Source: Rebecca billardiae RCC1528
Taxonomy: Eukaryota; Haptophyta
Reading direction: 5' to 3'
Assembly: GCA_965240325.2 (NCBI GenBank)
Contig: OZ251241.1
Coordinates: 372,001-436,000 of the forward strand
DNA length: 64,000 nucleotides
In this document: in pieces, positions 43,903 through 55,892 of the stretch
Numbering within the stretch: position 1 is the first letter of the stretch
Layout: each line of letters starts with the position of its first letter
Translations under genes and position numbers: made by a program
Notes under the pieces: generated by a model
Database searches by the model: none
What the model saw: the letters and a program-made list of their open reading frames with translations, nothing else
What the model was told of the DNA's origin: nothing

Positions 43903-46900
43903 ATGGTGAGGCTGGGCTGGGACGACGACGACGAGGAGGAGGAGGAGGGGGAGGAGGAGGAGGAGGATGACGCCGATGGCTTCGTCGAGGTGAGTGCGCG
44001 CGAGATCGCGGGCGAGCAGGCCGACGACGCGGACGAGGAGGACGACGCCATGGGCCTCGCCCGCGACGAGGAGGACGACCACGCCATGCCGCCGCTGCTG
44101 CTCGAGGCTTCCGCGGCGGAGGATGCGGAGATGGGGGAGACGACGGGCGCGGAAGTTGACGGGGGCTCGCTCGCCATGACACCCGCCGTGTCGCGTGACG
44201 TCGAGGTGATGCGCTCGGCGCTCCGCCTCCGCTCCGCGTCGGCGCAGCCGGCTTATGACGACGCGCTGCTCGCCTCGCTCGGCGCGCCACCGCCGGCGCC
44301 ACCGAGCGAGCGGCGGACGCCGCGCGGGCCCGCCGGCATGCTCGAGATGGCGCCGCGTGCCGAAACCCTCGTCTTCGCCGCCGCCCGCCGCGACGCCTTT
44401 GCCGAGCCGCTCGTGCCCACGCGCGGCGGCGGCGGCGCCGACGGCTCGGAGCAGACCTCCTTCTGCGCGTGGCTGCTGCAGGGCGCCGCGTCGGGCGCGC
44501 GCGGCTCGGCGGACGCGCTGCGCGTCCTCGCGCACGCGCACCCGCTGTCGTGGGGGCCCGACGGCCAGCTGCTCACCGCCGCCCTGCACCCGGCCGGCCC
44601 GCGCCGCGGCCGCCCCGAGGTTCGCGTGCACTGGCCGGCCGGGTGGCGCACCGCGGACGGCGGCGCGCTTCTCGAGGCGGTCGGCGGAGCGGGGGTCGGC
44701 GAGGCGCGCGCGGCGATGGCCGAGGGCGCGAACACGGACGCTGCCGACGCCGGCTCGACCGCGCTCGTGCCCGCCGCCCCCGCCGTGGCCGGCCTCGGCC
44801 GGCGGCGCGCGCGCTCGGCCGCGGCGATGCTCGAAGCGCACCGCGTGCACGTGGCTTGCGCGCGCGCTCCCTCGGACGGGGCGGAGGCAGCGGGGGCGCG
44901 CGCGGCGCGCGTGAGCGCGCTGTGCGACGCGTTCGGCGCCGCCGAGGCGCTCGGCGCGCCGCCCGCGCGCGCCGCCGACGCGCGCACGCCCAGTGCCGCC
45001 GAGCGCGCCTGGCAGCTCGTCAGCGCCGTCTGGGGCGTGGGTGGCTGCCACTGCGTCCCGTCCGAGGAGGCGGTGGCGCGCTGGCTGCGCGCGCTCGCGG
45101 CCGACACGGCGCGCGAGGCGATCGCGCGCGCCGAGGCGGAGGCCGTGGCGGCGCGCGGCCCCGACGCGTGCGCCGACCCGCTGCTCGTCGCCTTCCACCA
45201 CCTCAGCTGCCTCGACGTCGCCGCCGCCGTCCGAGCGGCGCGCAACGGCGGGTACGCGCGCGTGGCGTCTCTGCTCGCGCTCGCTGGCAGCGGCTCGGTC
45301 GCGGCGGCGGCGGCGGCGGCGCAGCGGCAGCTGTGGGCGTCCGTCGGCGCGCGGCCGCGCTTCGTGCCCGACGGCGTGTCGCGGCTGCTCGCGCTGCTCG
45401 CCGGCGACGTGCGCGGCGCGGACGCGCGCGCGCACGAGCTGAGCTGGCCGCAGGCGCTGGGGGTGTGCTGGTGGTTCGAGACGGCCGCGCCGCACGGCGG
45501 CGGCGACGGCGGCGGCGACGGCGGCGGCGGCGGCGCGCTCGTCTCGGCCGACTGCGTGCCCAATCGCTCGCTCGCGCACGCGCTGCGTCGGTACGACGAG
45601 GGCGTGCACGAGGGTGTGCTGCAGCCGCCACGCCCTCGGCACACGCGCGGCGGCGGCGGCGGCGGCGGCGGCGGCTTTGGCAACGCAGAGGCCGCGCGGG
45701 CGGACGACCTTCTGTTCGGGCTGCTGCGGCTGGCGGTGGAGCCGCTGCAGCCGCTGCCCGCCGTGCTCTCGCCGTACGGCCTCTCGGCGCACCCGTGCCG
45801 CGCGCTCACGCCGTGGTGCCTGCACGAGGTGCTCACGCGCGTGGTCGGACTGCGCCCGCTCGACGCCGCGACGGCCGCGGCACTGCGCGGCGCGTGCGCT
45901 GCCGAGCTGCTCGCGAGCTCAGAGTGGCCGGCGGCGGTGTACGTTGCCGCGCAGCGGCGCGCGGCGTCGGCCGCGGCGTCGGCCGAGGGCGCGGAGGGCG
46001 CGAGCGCCGAGCTCGACGCGCGGCAGCGCGCGGCCGCGCTGCGCATCCTCGCCAGCCACGCGCGCCCGCCGCCCACCGCGCCCGCCTCCGCCGACGCGGC
46101 CGACGCGGCCGGCGCTCCGTCGGGCGCGCCTTACTCGTGGCTGCCCTGGGCGCTGGACGAGGCGAGCGCGGCGCGCACGCTGTCGTCGTCGGAGGCGCGG
46201 CTGCTCGAGATGTTCGACGAGCTGCCCGCCGGCGCGGCCGTGCTCAGCCGTGCGCAAGTGTGCGCCGCCGTGCACGCCGCGAAGGCGTGCGCGGCGGGCG
46301 CGCGCGCCGGCTCGCGCGCCGAGCTGCCCGACATTGAGGCCGACGCGGACGAGTCGCGCGCGCGCGTGCGCACGCACTGCTACCACCTGCTCGCGGCGCG
46401 GCGGTGGGCTGCGGCGCACGCGCTCGTGTGCGCGCAGCTCGCGCCGCGCGCACTCGTCGAGTACGCCGAGGGCTCGGCGGCGCGCGCCGAGCTGCGCGCA
46501 CTCCTTGCCGCCCTCGCCGAGCACAGCGCCGAGGTGCGGCCGCCGCGAGGCAGGGGCGCGCGGCCCGGCCGCCTGGGCCCGGCCGCGTGCGCGCGGCCCG
46601 CCCGGCCGCGGCGCACCGCGCGGCCTGCGCGCCGGGCGCACTCACGCGCGCCGCCCGCTCCCCGCCGCGCGCCCGCCGCCTCGCCCGCGCGCCCGCTCAG
46701 GTGGGGCCCGGCTGGAGCGGCGCCGGGCTGGTGTACGCGCGCGCCCTCCAACTGCTTGCGGACGTGACACCCGCGCCGCCGCCCATGGGTGCGGATCCGG
46801 CGGCCGACGCGGCCGCGCTGCGGCTGTCGGCGCAGCACGAGGCGTCGGCGCTCGAGCTGCTGCGCGCGCTCGGCGGGTGGAGCGCGCAGCCGCAGCCGCT

Positions 46901-47339
46901 CATCCAGAGCGCGGGGCCCTGCCCCCTGCCCTCACTCGGAGGCCACGCCGGCCTGGGCGGACACGCGCCTTGGTTTGGCCTCGGCCCGTGTCACGAGGTG
47001 CGCTGCGCTCGCGCGGCCCGCCCGGCGGCGCGCGCAGCAAACGCCGCGCCGCCCCGTCGACGGCCGACTGACCGCGCGCGGCGCCGGTGCGCGTCGCCCT
47101 GCGGCGCGCAGGTCGTGCGCGCCAAGCTGTGCGACGCCTTCCTCGTCGCGCGCGAGCGCTCGCTGGGCGCCGAGGGCTTGGACGGCGCCGAGGCGGAGCA
47201 CGAGCGCGCGGGCCGCTCTCTCTACCTCACAGAGGCGCTGGCGCGCGCGCGGCTGCCGTCGGACACGCGGCAGCAGGTGGGCTGGCTCGCGCTCGACGAG
47301 TTCCTCGGCCGCGGCTGGCCGCCCTCGGCGAGCGCCTGA
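43903..47339 (+). CDS. NUP96: nucleoporin Nup96, copy B
   Basis: Same structure as copy A: exons 43903-46533, 46701-46997, 47112-47339, 1051 residues. Differences from copy A: two silent substitutions near 46506-46509, and two missense changes in the last exon (EAEHE here, ESEHK in copy A). Splice sites are identical. Confidence 0.87.
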
Positions 47340-48772
47340 GCGCGCGGCGGGGCGCGCTGCCCTTATCGAGCGCGTCGCCAGAGGGCCGCTGCCCGCGCCA
47401 AGCAGCTCCGTGCGATCATCAACTCAAGTCGACCCCACTCAGTCAAGTCGCCGGGCCGCCGCCGGGCGCCCCGTGTAACCCCGGCGGTCGGCCCTCACCG
47501 TCACGGAGCGGCCGCGCGGAGAGAGCGGCTCTACTTCGCTGTGCTGCCCCGCACTCGTGACTGACGCGCCGCGGTCCGCGTCCCGGCGTCAGTCCGCGCC
47601 GGCGCGGCTGGCTCAGGACTCGCTCAGGACCAGCCGGGACCGGCTGCGACAGGTGTCGTCAGGTCATCAGCCGACTGGCCGCCGTCTCAGTCTGACTAAT
47701 ACGTTCTGAGTAGTGGCTCAGATAATCAGACAGTGGCACGCTGGCTCCGCGCGGGTACTCTCCGCGGAGCCCACGGCGGAGTTATAGTGCCCGAACTCTC
47801 GGTCTCGGACAGTCGGTGGCACCGAACCCGCAGAACTCAGCGCGGCCGCGGGCTCTCCTTGCCAGCTACTGAGCTAGGCCCAGGCTGCCTGGTCCGACGA
47901 TGATGATCGGGATCGAGCATGGTCGGGTCCGTGGCCTCCGAGACCGGCGCCGAGGGCGGACAATGTCGATCGGTCGGATCCGAACCGGATGACTACTGAG
48001 TCTGAGAGGCCAGCGCGGCCCGAACTGCGTTAACTTTAAGTTCTCACTCAGTCAGGCTCAGCGCCGGCTCAGCGGATATAATTGCCGCGGATCAGACGGC
48101 GAGTCAGGTGCAGCACTCCCTCGCCGGGATTGAAGCTGCCGCGGTGGCCGCGCGGCCGCGGCCCGGCGGCCGGCCCGCTCCCAGACAGCGGATCGAGGCC
48201 TCGGTCCGACGGTCCTGCGCGGTCCCGCGTCAGCAGGCGGGCCGGGAGGCGGCCCGGCTGACAGTCGGACGCCCCGGCGCGGTCTCGCCTTACAGATTAG
48301 GCGCTGTGATCTCGAGCCGACAGTGATCCGCGTGCTGCTGTATCTCTCGCCTCACAGTCGCCTAAGCCGACGGTCCTGACTACAGAGCTCGGAGCAGCGG
48401 CGTGCATTTCCCAGCTCTGCTTGTCGAGGCGGCCCGGCTGACAGTCGGACGCCCCGGCGCGGTCTCGCCTTACAGATTAGGCGCTGTGATCTCGAGCCGA
48501 CAGTGATCCGCGTGCTGCTGTATCTCTCGCCTCACAGTCGCCTAAGCCGACGGTCCTGACTACAGAGCTCGGAGCAGCGGCGTGCATTTCCCAGCTCTGC
48601 TTGTCGCCGTCGGCTGCAGCCGTGCGCGGTGCCACCGGGAGAGGCGGTGCGGTGCGCAGCACCTTGGTGAGCACTGAGCAGCACATCCACGAAGGCGGGC
48701 GTATGGTATTACGCGGGTGCACTTTGGCATAATGTTCATATACCGCTTTTTCAGCCCCTGCTCACACGCTTT
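47340..48772. other. intergenic, copy B, with local tandem duplication
   Basis: Counterpart of 32880-34139. It carries an exact 180-bp tandem duplication (units 48246-48425 and 48426-48605) that copy A has only once and in a form differing by several small indels. No gene recognised. Confidence 0.5.
48246..48605. repeat. 180-bp perfect tandem duplication
   Basis: Two identical adjacent 180-bp units starting GAGGCGGCCCGGCTGACAG, about 170 bp upstream of tRNA-Ala copy B. The single unit in copy A (from 33786) differs by small insertions such as ATTAATTAGG versus ATTAGG. Confidence 0.92.
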
Positions 48773-48844
48773 GGGGCCGTAGCTCATCGGCAGAGCGCCC
48801 GCTCAGCATGCGGGAGGTACGGAGTTCGACACCCCGCGGCTCCA
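48773..48844 (+). tRNA. tRNA-Ala (AGC), copy B
   Basis: Sequence identical to the tRNA at 34140-34211, with anticodon AGC at 48805-48807, G3:U70 and the same A-C mismatch in the T-stem. The 5' flank differs from copy A by three substitutions within 40 bp. A TTTTT run follows 8 bp after the 3' end. Confidence 0.93.
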
Positions 48845-49234
48845 TACACGAGATGTGTTTTTGCTTCTGGACGACACTCTACGCGCTTTTTTGCGGGCGG
48901 CTATTTTGCGCCTCGCTTATTTATTGGGCTCGGTGCAGTCGCACTGAGTACCATTAGTACTAGTAGCTAGTGGGTAGTGGCAACATTGATGATCGCTCGA
49001 ACGCTCGCGTCTCCCCGGTCTCCGTCGCAGCAGTCGTCCATCTGCGCCAGCGACGATCGGGCGCCAGCGTCGAGAGCCGCCGTGACGCAGAGCGGACCGG
49101 GTCAACGCCGGTCCGCGGGCACCGGTGACCGGGAACTCAAGAAGTAGAAGGCCCGCGCCGCGGCGTGACTACTTGCGCTCCGCTCCAATGAACGGACCGT
49201 TACCTCCCAGCGCCAGCGCGGCGGCAACATCGCC

Positions 49235-50002
49235 CTACGACGAGGGCACCCCGGCCGGGCTCGGCGCGCTGTGCAGGTCAGCCAGGAAGCGGACCAACTC
49301 GGCCGAGCCGTGCGACGCGGTCATCGCCCTCTGCACGAACGCGTGGTCCTGCCGCAGGCGAACGGCACCGCGGCAGTCGCACGGTGCGCGTGCGCGCGCG
49401 TGAGCAAGTCCGCCGCGCGCGCCGCCGCCGCCGCGGGCCCGTGCGCCGCGCTCACTTGTGCACGCGCGCGCGCGCACCATGAGCCGCAGCGCGCTCGGTC
49501 GCCCTGCCGGCTCTTTGCACAGGCAGCGGCCGACAAAGTCGGCAAAGTCGGGCGAGACGTGCCCGGAGTTGAGCAGGGCGTGCACGGCGGGCGCGGTGGT
49601 CGGCACGGGCCCGTCGACGATCGAGCGCACCAAGTCGAAGTAGTTGGTCGTCGCCTTGTACGGGTACTCGCCGAGGGCGCACTCGAGGGCGATCAGGCCG
49701 ACGCACCTGCGCGCGCGGCGCGCGGCGGCGTGGGCGCCGCCGCCCGTCGGACGCCGCCGCGCTGGCGCTGGCGGCCGCGGCGCCACGCCGCGCGCCGCGC
49801 GCGGCGGCGGCGGCGGGGCGGCGCGGGTGGGCGGCGCGGCGCGCACCACACGTCGGCCGGAAAGCTGTAGGTGTGCCCGAGGATGCGCTCGGGGCTCATG
49901 TAGTGCGCCGTGCCCACGAACGAGGAGGCGACCTCCATCGTGTTGGCCAGCTGCCGGGAGATGCCAAAGTCGCTGAGCTTCACCTCGCCGCGCGCGTTGA
50001 GC

Positions 50003-50033
<31 letters not shown>

Positions 50034-50637
50034 GCTGGTGCTTCTCCTTGTGCAGGTAGATGAGCCCCTGCAGCACCTGCACCACCATCTGCCCGAGCAC
50101 GCGCTCCGGCACCGCCGGCACGTGGCCCATCGGGAACGTGCCGCCGTGCGCGGCCGCGACGAGGCCGCGCGCGCGGGACACCACGTCCTCGAGCGAGCCG
50201 CGGTCCATGAACTCGAGCGCGAGGTAGATCATGCCCTCGCGGTAGAAGGCGTCGTACAGCGAGACCAGGAAGTCGCAGCGCACGTTGCACAGCACCTTGA
50301 GCTCGTTGATCACCTGCTCGCGCAGCCCAGGCTCCTCCATCGCGGCGAGCTGCTTGAGCGCGAGGTGCTGGCCCGACGGCGGGTGCAGCACGAGCTTGAC
50401 GACGGAGGACGCGCCCGAGCCGAGCGGGCGGAGGGGCTGGAGCTGGTCGAGCAGCTGCGAGCCCTTGTGCACGCCGAACGGCGACGCCTCGATCCCGCCC
50501 GCCTTCAGCTTGAAGTCGTCCTTCGTGAACGTGCCAGAGTCAGAGAGCGTGAACGTCGACTCGCGCCCGCCTGTGCCGGTGATCGAGCCTGCCGACATGT
50601 CGAGCTTGGCGAGGTCGGGCGGCTTGCGGATTGGCAT
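49235..50637 (-). CDS. MAP kinase kinase (MAP2K), copy B
   Basis: Same gene as 34600-36002, with exons 50637-49847, 49706-49478, 49348-49235 and 377 residues. I found no coding difference from copy A. The 5' flank differs by a 3-bp indel and one substitution near 50780. Beyond 50921 the upstream region is unrelated to that of copy A, so the two copies have different distal promoters. Confidence 0.92.
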
Positions 50638-51056
50638 GGCGGCGAGAGACGCGCGCCGCTCTGGCCGCCCACCCGCCGCCGCCGCCTGCCCACGAGCGTG
50701 CGCGCGGCGCCCACCCGGAGGAAGTGCGCGCGCGCCACGCAAGGGAGGCGCGGGTGCCCCCGGAGCGGTGGCCTCCGAGTTGAGGAAAAGGCGAGCCGCG
50801 CTGCGAGCAATAAGGTCCGAATTTGGTTATCGAGATATTATCCGCTTGACTTGCAACGCCATAACAATCTCGGCGCGATCTTCGCCTTCTACTAAAGTTT
50901 ATGATAAAGCTATCTATCTGATACCCCCCCGACGGTAGCTATTAGTAGCGATTAGCAAGCTCTTGACGCGCAGGAATGATGATGACGATGGCGACCGCGG
51001 CCGCGTTGTCATACACCGCCCTGGGCGTGACGGAGTAGTATTGGCGACTCGGAGAC

Positions 51057-53845
51057 TCACGCGTCGGCCGAGGGCGGGCGGAAGAGGGCAGTGCCGAGGG
51101 CGCGGAGGCCGGGCACGCCATTTACCTCGGTATCAAAGTAGGGCACGATCGTCAGCTCCGCGCTCGCGCCGGATGCGACCTCGCGCGCGCGCGAGACGCA
51201 CTTGGCGTGGCCTTTCGAGAGGCGCTCGACAAAGCGCGCTCCCGCCTCGCCGTCGGCGGCGTCGTCCTGCAGCAGCCGATTCACGAGCAGGTGGTTCACC
51301 GCGATCCCGTCCGCGCGCAGCGCGCGCAGCAGCCGCTCCGACTCGAGCATCGCCAGCTCGGTCGCGATCGTGACGATGGCAAACTCGGAGCGTGCGTCGT
51401 CGTGCAGAATCTCCGAGAGCTGGCGCATCTGGCGCTGGAAGGTGCGCAGCCGCGCGGCGGCGGAGCTCGACGCGTCCGATGCGGACGCGCTACTCGCCGC
51501 CGCCGCCGCGCCGCCGCCGCCGCCGAACATGGACTGCACCGCCGCCTTGGCGCCGCGGAGCGCGCTCGAGGCGGCTGAGAGGCGCTCGCGCAGCCGCAGC
51601 AGCCGCGTGACGAACTTGTCGAGGAAGTCCGGGAAGCGGAGGAGGCGGAGGGTGTGGCCGGTCGGCGCGGTGTCGATGATGATGCGCTGCAGCGGCTCGC
51701 CCAGCGCCCCGCCCTCCTCGAGCAGCGCAACCACCTGCGCCCGGCGCGCGCGCGCGCGCGCGCGCGGCGCCGCCGCGTGAGCGAGCCGGCCGCGCGCAAA
51801 CAGAGCGCACGTGGGGCGGGACGTGCACGCGCGCGCTGGCGGCGCACCTTGGCGAGGGCGACGAGCTCGTCCACGCCGGGCGGCAGCGTGTCGAGCGCGT
51901 CCGCAAAGTCCGCGAGCCCCAGCTGGTTCGCGATCCCGCCCAGCCCGCCGCCGCCCGCCCCCTCGGCGGGCGCCGCCTCCTCGCCGAGCGCGCGCAGCGT
52001 GCTCTGAAACGCCTGCGCCGCCTCGTCCGGGTCGACCTCGAGCGCGAGCAGCCGGCGGTGAGCCGCGTCCTCGACGACGGTGGGCTTGGAGAGCGAGCCC
52101 GGCGGGAGCGCGAGCGCGTCCGCGAGCGAGTGCGCCGGGTCGGTCGAGACGACCAGCGTGCGCAGCCCCGCGTCGGCGCAGCGCAGCGCGAGCGCCGCTG
52201 ATGCGGATGTCTTGCCCACGCCGCCCTTGCCGCCCACCACCACAAACCGGCACGCGCGCGAGCTCGGGTCGGCGAGCGCGGCGTCGGGGTTGGCGGCGGC
52301 GGCGGGCTCGGCGCCCTCGCCGAGCACGCCCGCCCACGCGGCCTCGTCGAACGCGCGCTCCGCCAGGAAGCGCAGCGGGTACACGCCGCGCAGCTCGACG
52401 TCGTAGTAGCCCACGCGGTGCACCTGGAGCCCGCGCCACACCGCGTCCGAGTCCAGCCTGCGCAGGGAGGAGGCCTGGCCCTTGCGCAGCCGGCCGAGGT
52501 AGGCGGCCTGCGCGTCGGGCGCGGAGGGCGAGACCACCTGGTTCACCACCAGGTGCCGGCACCGGATGCGCGACTCGCGCAGCGAGCCGAGCAGCCGCTC
52601 CGTCTCCGCCATCGCCACCTGCGCCAGACATCATCAGCATCCGAAGCGCGCGCGACGCGACGGGCGCGACAACACAACGGGCGCGCCGCGCGTGGCGCGC
52701 GCCCGCGGCGGAAGGGCTCGGTGAGCGCGCGCCGCGTGGCGGGCGGGCGGGCGGGCGCGGGCGGGCGGGCGACGCACCTCGGTGGGCACGGTGACCACCG
52801 CGAACTCCGTGCGCGACTCGTCCACGAGCAGCGCCTTGAGCGCCTGCACGCGCACGCGCCACTCATCGAGCCGCGCGCTCGCGCCGTCCAGCTTGGCGTC
52901 CACGCCAGGGCCGACCAGCCCGAGCCCGACCGCGGCGGTGAGCACGCCGCGCAGCCGCGTGCGCAGCGCGAGGAGCTTGGAGAGGAGCGAGTCGATGAAC
53001 GTGGGCAGCGAGAGCAGCCGCATCGTGTGCCCCGTCGGCGCCGTGTCCAGCACGATGCGCTCAAACTCGAGCCCAGACCCGCCGCCCGCGCCGCCCGCGC
53101 CGCCCGCGCCGCCCGCGCCGCCCGCGGCCGCGTCCAGCCCGAGCCTCGCGTCAAAGTCGGCGAACGGGTCGTCGGGCCCGTCGGCCGCGGCGGCGGCGGC
53201 GCTCGGGGTCGCGCCGCCCGTGAACTCGAGCACCTCCGCCAGCGAGAGCAGCTCGTCCAGCCCGGGCGGCGGCTCGTCGAGGATATCTGCAAAGTCATCC
53301 AGGCCGAGCTGGCCGAGCAGGTCCTCGGCCACGCCGCCCAGCCCGAGGTCGGCGGGGCGGAAGGCGGTGACGGCGGCGCGGAAGCGCGCGATGGCGTCGG
53401 AGGGGTCGACCTCGAGCGCCGAGAGCCCGTCGCACCCCGGCACGGCCACGGGCTCGCCGCCGCTCAGGTCGAGCTGGAGCGCATCGCCGAGCGAGTGCGC
53501 CGGGTCGGTCGAGACGACGAGCGTGCGCAGCCCCGCGTCGGCGCAGCGCAGCGCGAGCGCGGAGGCGGTGGAGGTCTTGCCCACGCCACCCTTGCCTCCC
53601 ACGAGCACGAGCCGCTGCCGCGCCGCGCCGCCCTCGCCGCGCGTGGCGATCTCATCGAGCGGCGCCGCCGCGGCGCGCGCTGCGGCGCGCCTCGCCGCGG
53701 GCACGCGCGCGCCGCCCGTGCCACCGAGCGCGGCGCGTCGCGGGGGCCGCGCAGCCGAGAGAGCGCGCGCGCCGCCGAGGCCCAGCCAGCACGGCGCAAG
53801 CGCAAGCGCGAGCAGCGCCGCGCGCGCCGCCGACGTCGGCCTCAT
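51057..53845 (-). CDS. didomain ArsA/GET3-family ATPase, plastid-type
   Basis: Three exons: 53845-52778, 52618-51848, 51734-51057 (phase 0 joins), 838 residues. Two complete ArsA/GET3 ATPase domains lie in tandem. P-loops [10 protein letters not shown] are at 83-92 and 485-494, each followed by VSTDPAHSL (switch I). [12 protein letters not shown] occurs in the first half and [12 protein letters not shown] in the second. No CxxC zinc pair is visible, unlike cytosolic GET3. The N-terminus is a hydrophobic signal ([17 protein letters not shown]) then an Ala/Arg-rich segment, fitting ER-signal plus transit-peptide import into a complex plastid. Plastid GET3-like proteins are thought to handle tail-anchored membrane proteins; arsenite-pump coupling is the alternative. 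The exon 1/2 junction falls within domain 1. It is divergent from the MRS2 gene. Confidence 0.9.
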
Positions 53846-54038
53846 CCGCCGCGCTCTCCGGGATGACGCGTGGCCGTGCGGAGCCAGCGGGTGGCGTCCA
53901 GACTCGGCCTTGCTGGCCTTGCTGTGCATCCGGATTTGGACTGGGCAGACGCCCTGGAGAGTGGAGAGCGAGCGAGCGCAGCGTCGCTGCGCACTCGGCT
54001 GAGATGAAGGGTCACGCCCGCAGCACGCGCCGGCCATC
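53846..54038. promoter_or_regulatory. divergent promoter region, GET3-like/MRS2
   Basis: 193 bp between the start codons of two divergent genes; it must hold both promoters. No TATA-like element seen. Confidence 0.4.
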
Positions 54039-54634
54039 ATGGGGGCCGCAGTGTCCAAGCACGTGGACCCGCCGGCGCCGCCCCGAAGCGCGGGGCCGCG
54101 AAGCGCGGGGTACGTGCGGCAGACGGACGAGATCGACGTGCGGCTCCGGAAGATGTCGACCGACGTGCAGCTCCTCCACGACGCGCCCACGCTGCTCAAC
54201 CGCCACCCGTCCGACAAGCTGTCTGGGACCTCGCTCAGCGCGCTCGCGCTCCGCAGCGCGGCGGCGCAGGACTCGCTCTCGGCGGTGCGGCTGGAGCCCG
54301 GCGGGCGGATACGGCGCGTCGAACTCTCCCGCCGCAAGATCTGCCGCGAGCTCCGCATCACGCCCCGCGACCTCCGCGCCGTCGACCCCGACCTCGGGCT
54401 GCCCACCGAGCCGCTCACCGTGATGGCGCGCTCCAACGTCGTGCTCTTCTCGACGTCGGACCCGGGGCTGGCGCTGAAGGCGCTGCTGTGCACCGAGGCG
54501 ATGTACGTGCTCCGCCCCCCGCCGGAGCGCGACCAGGCCGCCGCCTTCGACGCCATCGTCGACGCGGTCGCAGACGACCTCCGCCAGATTGCGGAGGAGG
54601 AGGCGGCCGAGGCGGAGGCGGCGGCCGCTGCGGA

Positions 54635-54676
<42 letters not shown>

Positions 54677-55401
54677 CGCGGCGTCGTCGGCGGCGTCGGT
54701 GGTCGGCTCGGACGGCGTGCAGGACGGCGTCGTCGACCTGCGCGTCGGAGCTGACCGCCCGCGCGCGAGTGCGCCCCCTGTCGCACGCAGGCACTCGTTT
54801 GGCCCGCGCACCGCTGCGGACGACGGCAGCGGGCTCACCCTGCACCCGGTGTGGGAGCTGAACGGCGAGGGGCTCGGGCAGGGGCAGCGCGCGCGCGGCT
54901 GGTGGGGGCGCGAGTCGGTGGGGAGCACGGCGGGCGAGGTGCCGGAGCACCACCCGCTCCCCACGCCCGCGGTGCCGTTCCAGTGCGACGCACTCGAGCT
55001 GATGCTACTGCACACGTGCGCGCGCGTCGACTTGCAGGCGAGCACGCTCGCGCGCACGATCGGCGACGCGCTCAGCAGCCTGCGGCTGTCCGTGACGCAC
55101 CAGACGATCGACGACGTGCGCGCGGTGAAGGGGCAGCTCGCCTCGCTCGACATCCGGATCGAGGACCTGCGCTCCGAGACGCAGCGGCTGCTGGACGACG
55201 AGGGCGCGATCGCCAACGTCGTAAGCGCCGCGCTCGGCGAGGCGTTCGACGCGCACACGCGCCGCGGCTCCAACGACGCGCACGGCGCGATCCCTCGGCG
55301 GCACTCGCACGCGGCCACCACGCCCACGCTGGGCGCGACGCGCTCGCCGCGCTGGGGCCGCTCGCCGAGCTGGGGCGACAACAACGCCGCCAGCTGGGCC
55401 A

Positions 55402-55435
<34 letters not shown>

Positions 55436-55892
55436 GCCGGCGGAAGAGCACTCGCTGCCGCTGCCGCCGCCCTACCTCGGGCAGGACGACGGGTACATGA
55501 GCGCGGGCGGCAGCGGGCGGCGGCGCGGGCTCGGCGTGCGCGCGGCCAGCCGGCTCATGGCGGACATGCTCGAGGTCGTGCTGCGCTCGATCGTCGCGAC
55601 CAAGGCGAAGATCGACAAGCTGGACCGCACGATCGAGGACACGGAGGAGCTGATTCGGCTGCAGCTCGACCTCGCGCGCAACGAGATGCTCAAGCTCGAG
55701 ATGCTGCTGACCATCGGCACGTTCTGCTGCGGCATCGGCGCGGTGATCGTCGGCATCTTCGGCATGAACCTGCTCTCGCACTTTGAGGAGCACGCCTCCA
55801 TGTTCTACATCGTGGTGGTGCTGATGACGCTGCTGCTCGGCGGCACGTTCCTCGCCGTCTGGCGCTACGCGCACCGCCGCGGGCTGCTGTGA
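54039..55892 (+). CDS. MRS2: MRS2/CorA-type magnesium channel
   Basis: Single-exon, 617-residue member of the CorA/MRS2/ALR superfamily of Mg2+ channels. MRS2 features: KICRELRITPRDLRAVDPDL (N-terminal domain), VPFQCDALELMLLH, long helices (DDVRAVKGQLASLDIRIEDLR; TIEDTEELIRLQLDLARNEMLKLEMLLTIGTFC), the pore motif GMN at 575-577 (GIFGMNLL), and a second membrane helix FYIVVVLMTLLLGGTFLAVW. Poly-Ala and low-complexity insertions lie at ~190-230 and ~450-470. The N-terminus MGAAVSKHVDPPAPP does not look like a mitochondrial presequence and fits an MGxxxS myristoylation pattern. A membrane other than the mitochondrial inner membrane is therefore possible. The ATG at 54039 is the first in frame. 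Confidence 0.92.

Larger units (their letters stand above)
36952..50921. repeat. 14.0 kb duplicated segment, copy B
   Basis: Direct copy of 22492-36289, 172 bp longer, mainly because of an exact 180-bp tandem duplication at 48246-48605. It begins at the N gap and ends at 50921, after which it continues into sequence not found next to copy A. Confidence 0.95.

Noticed and set aside
52619-52777. Two separate single-domain ArsA genes
   Set aside because: The interval is a phase-0 GT-AG intron lying inside the first ATPase domain. The downstream exon completes that domain before the second P-loop.
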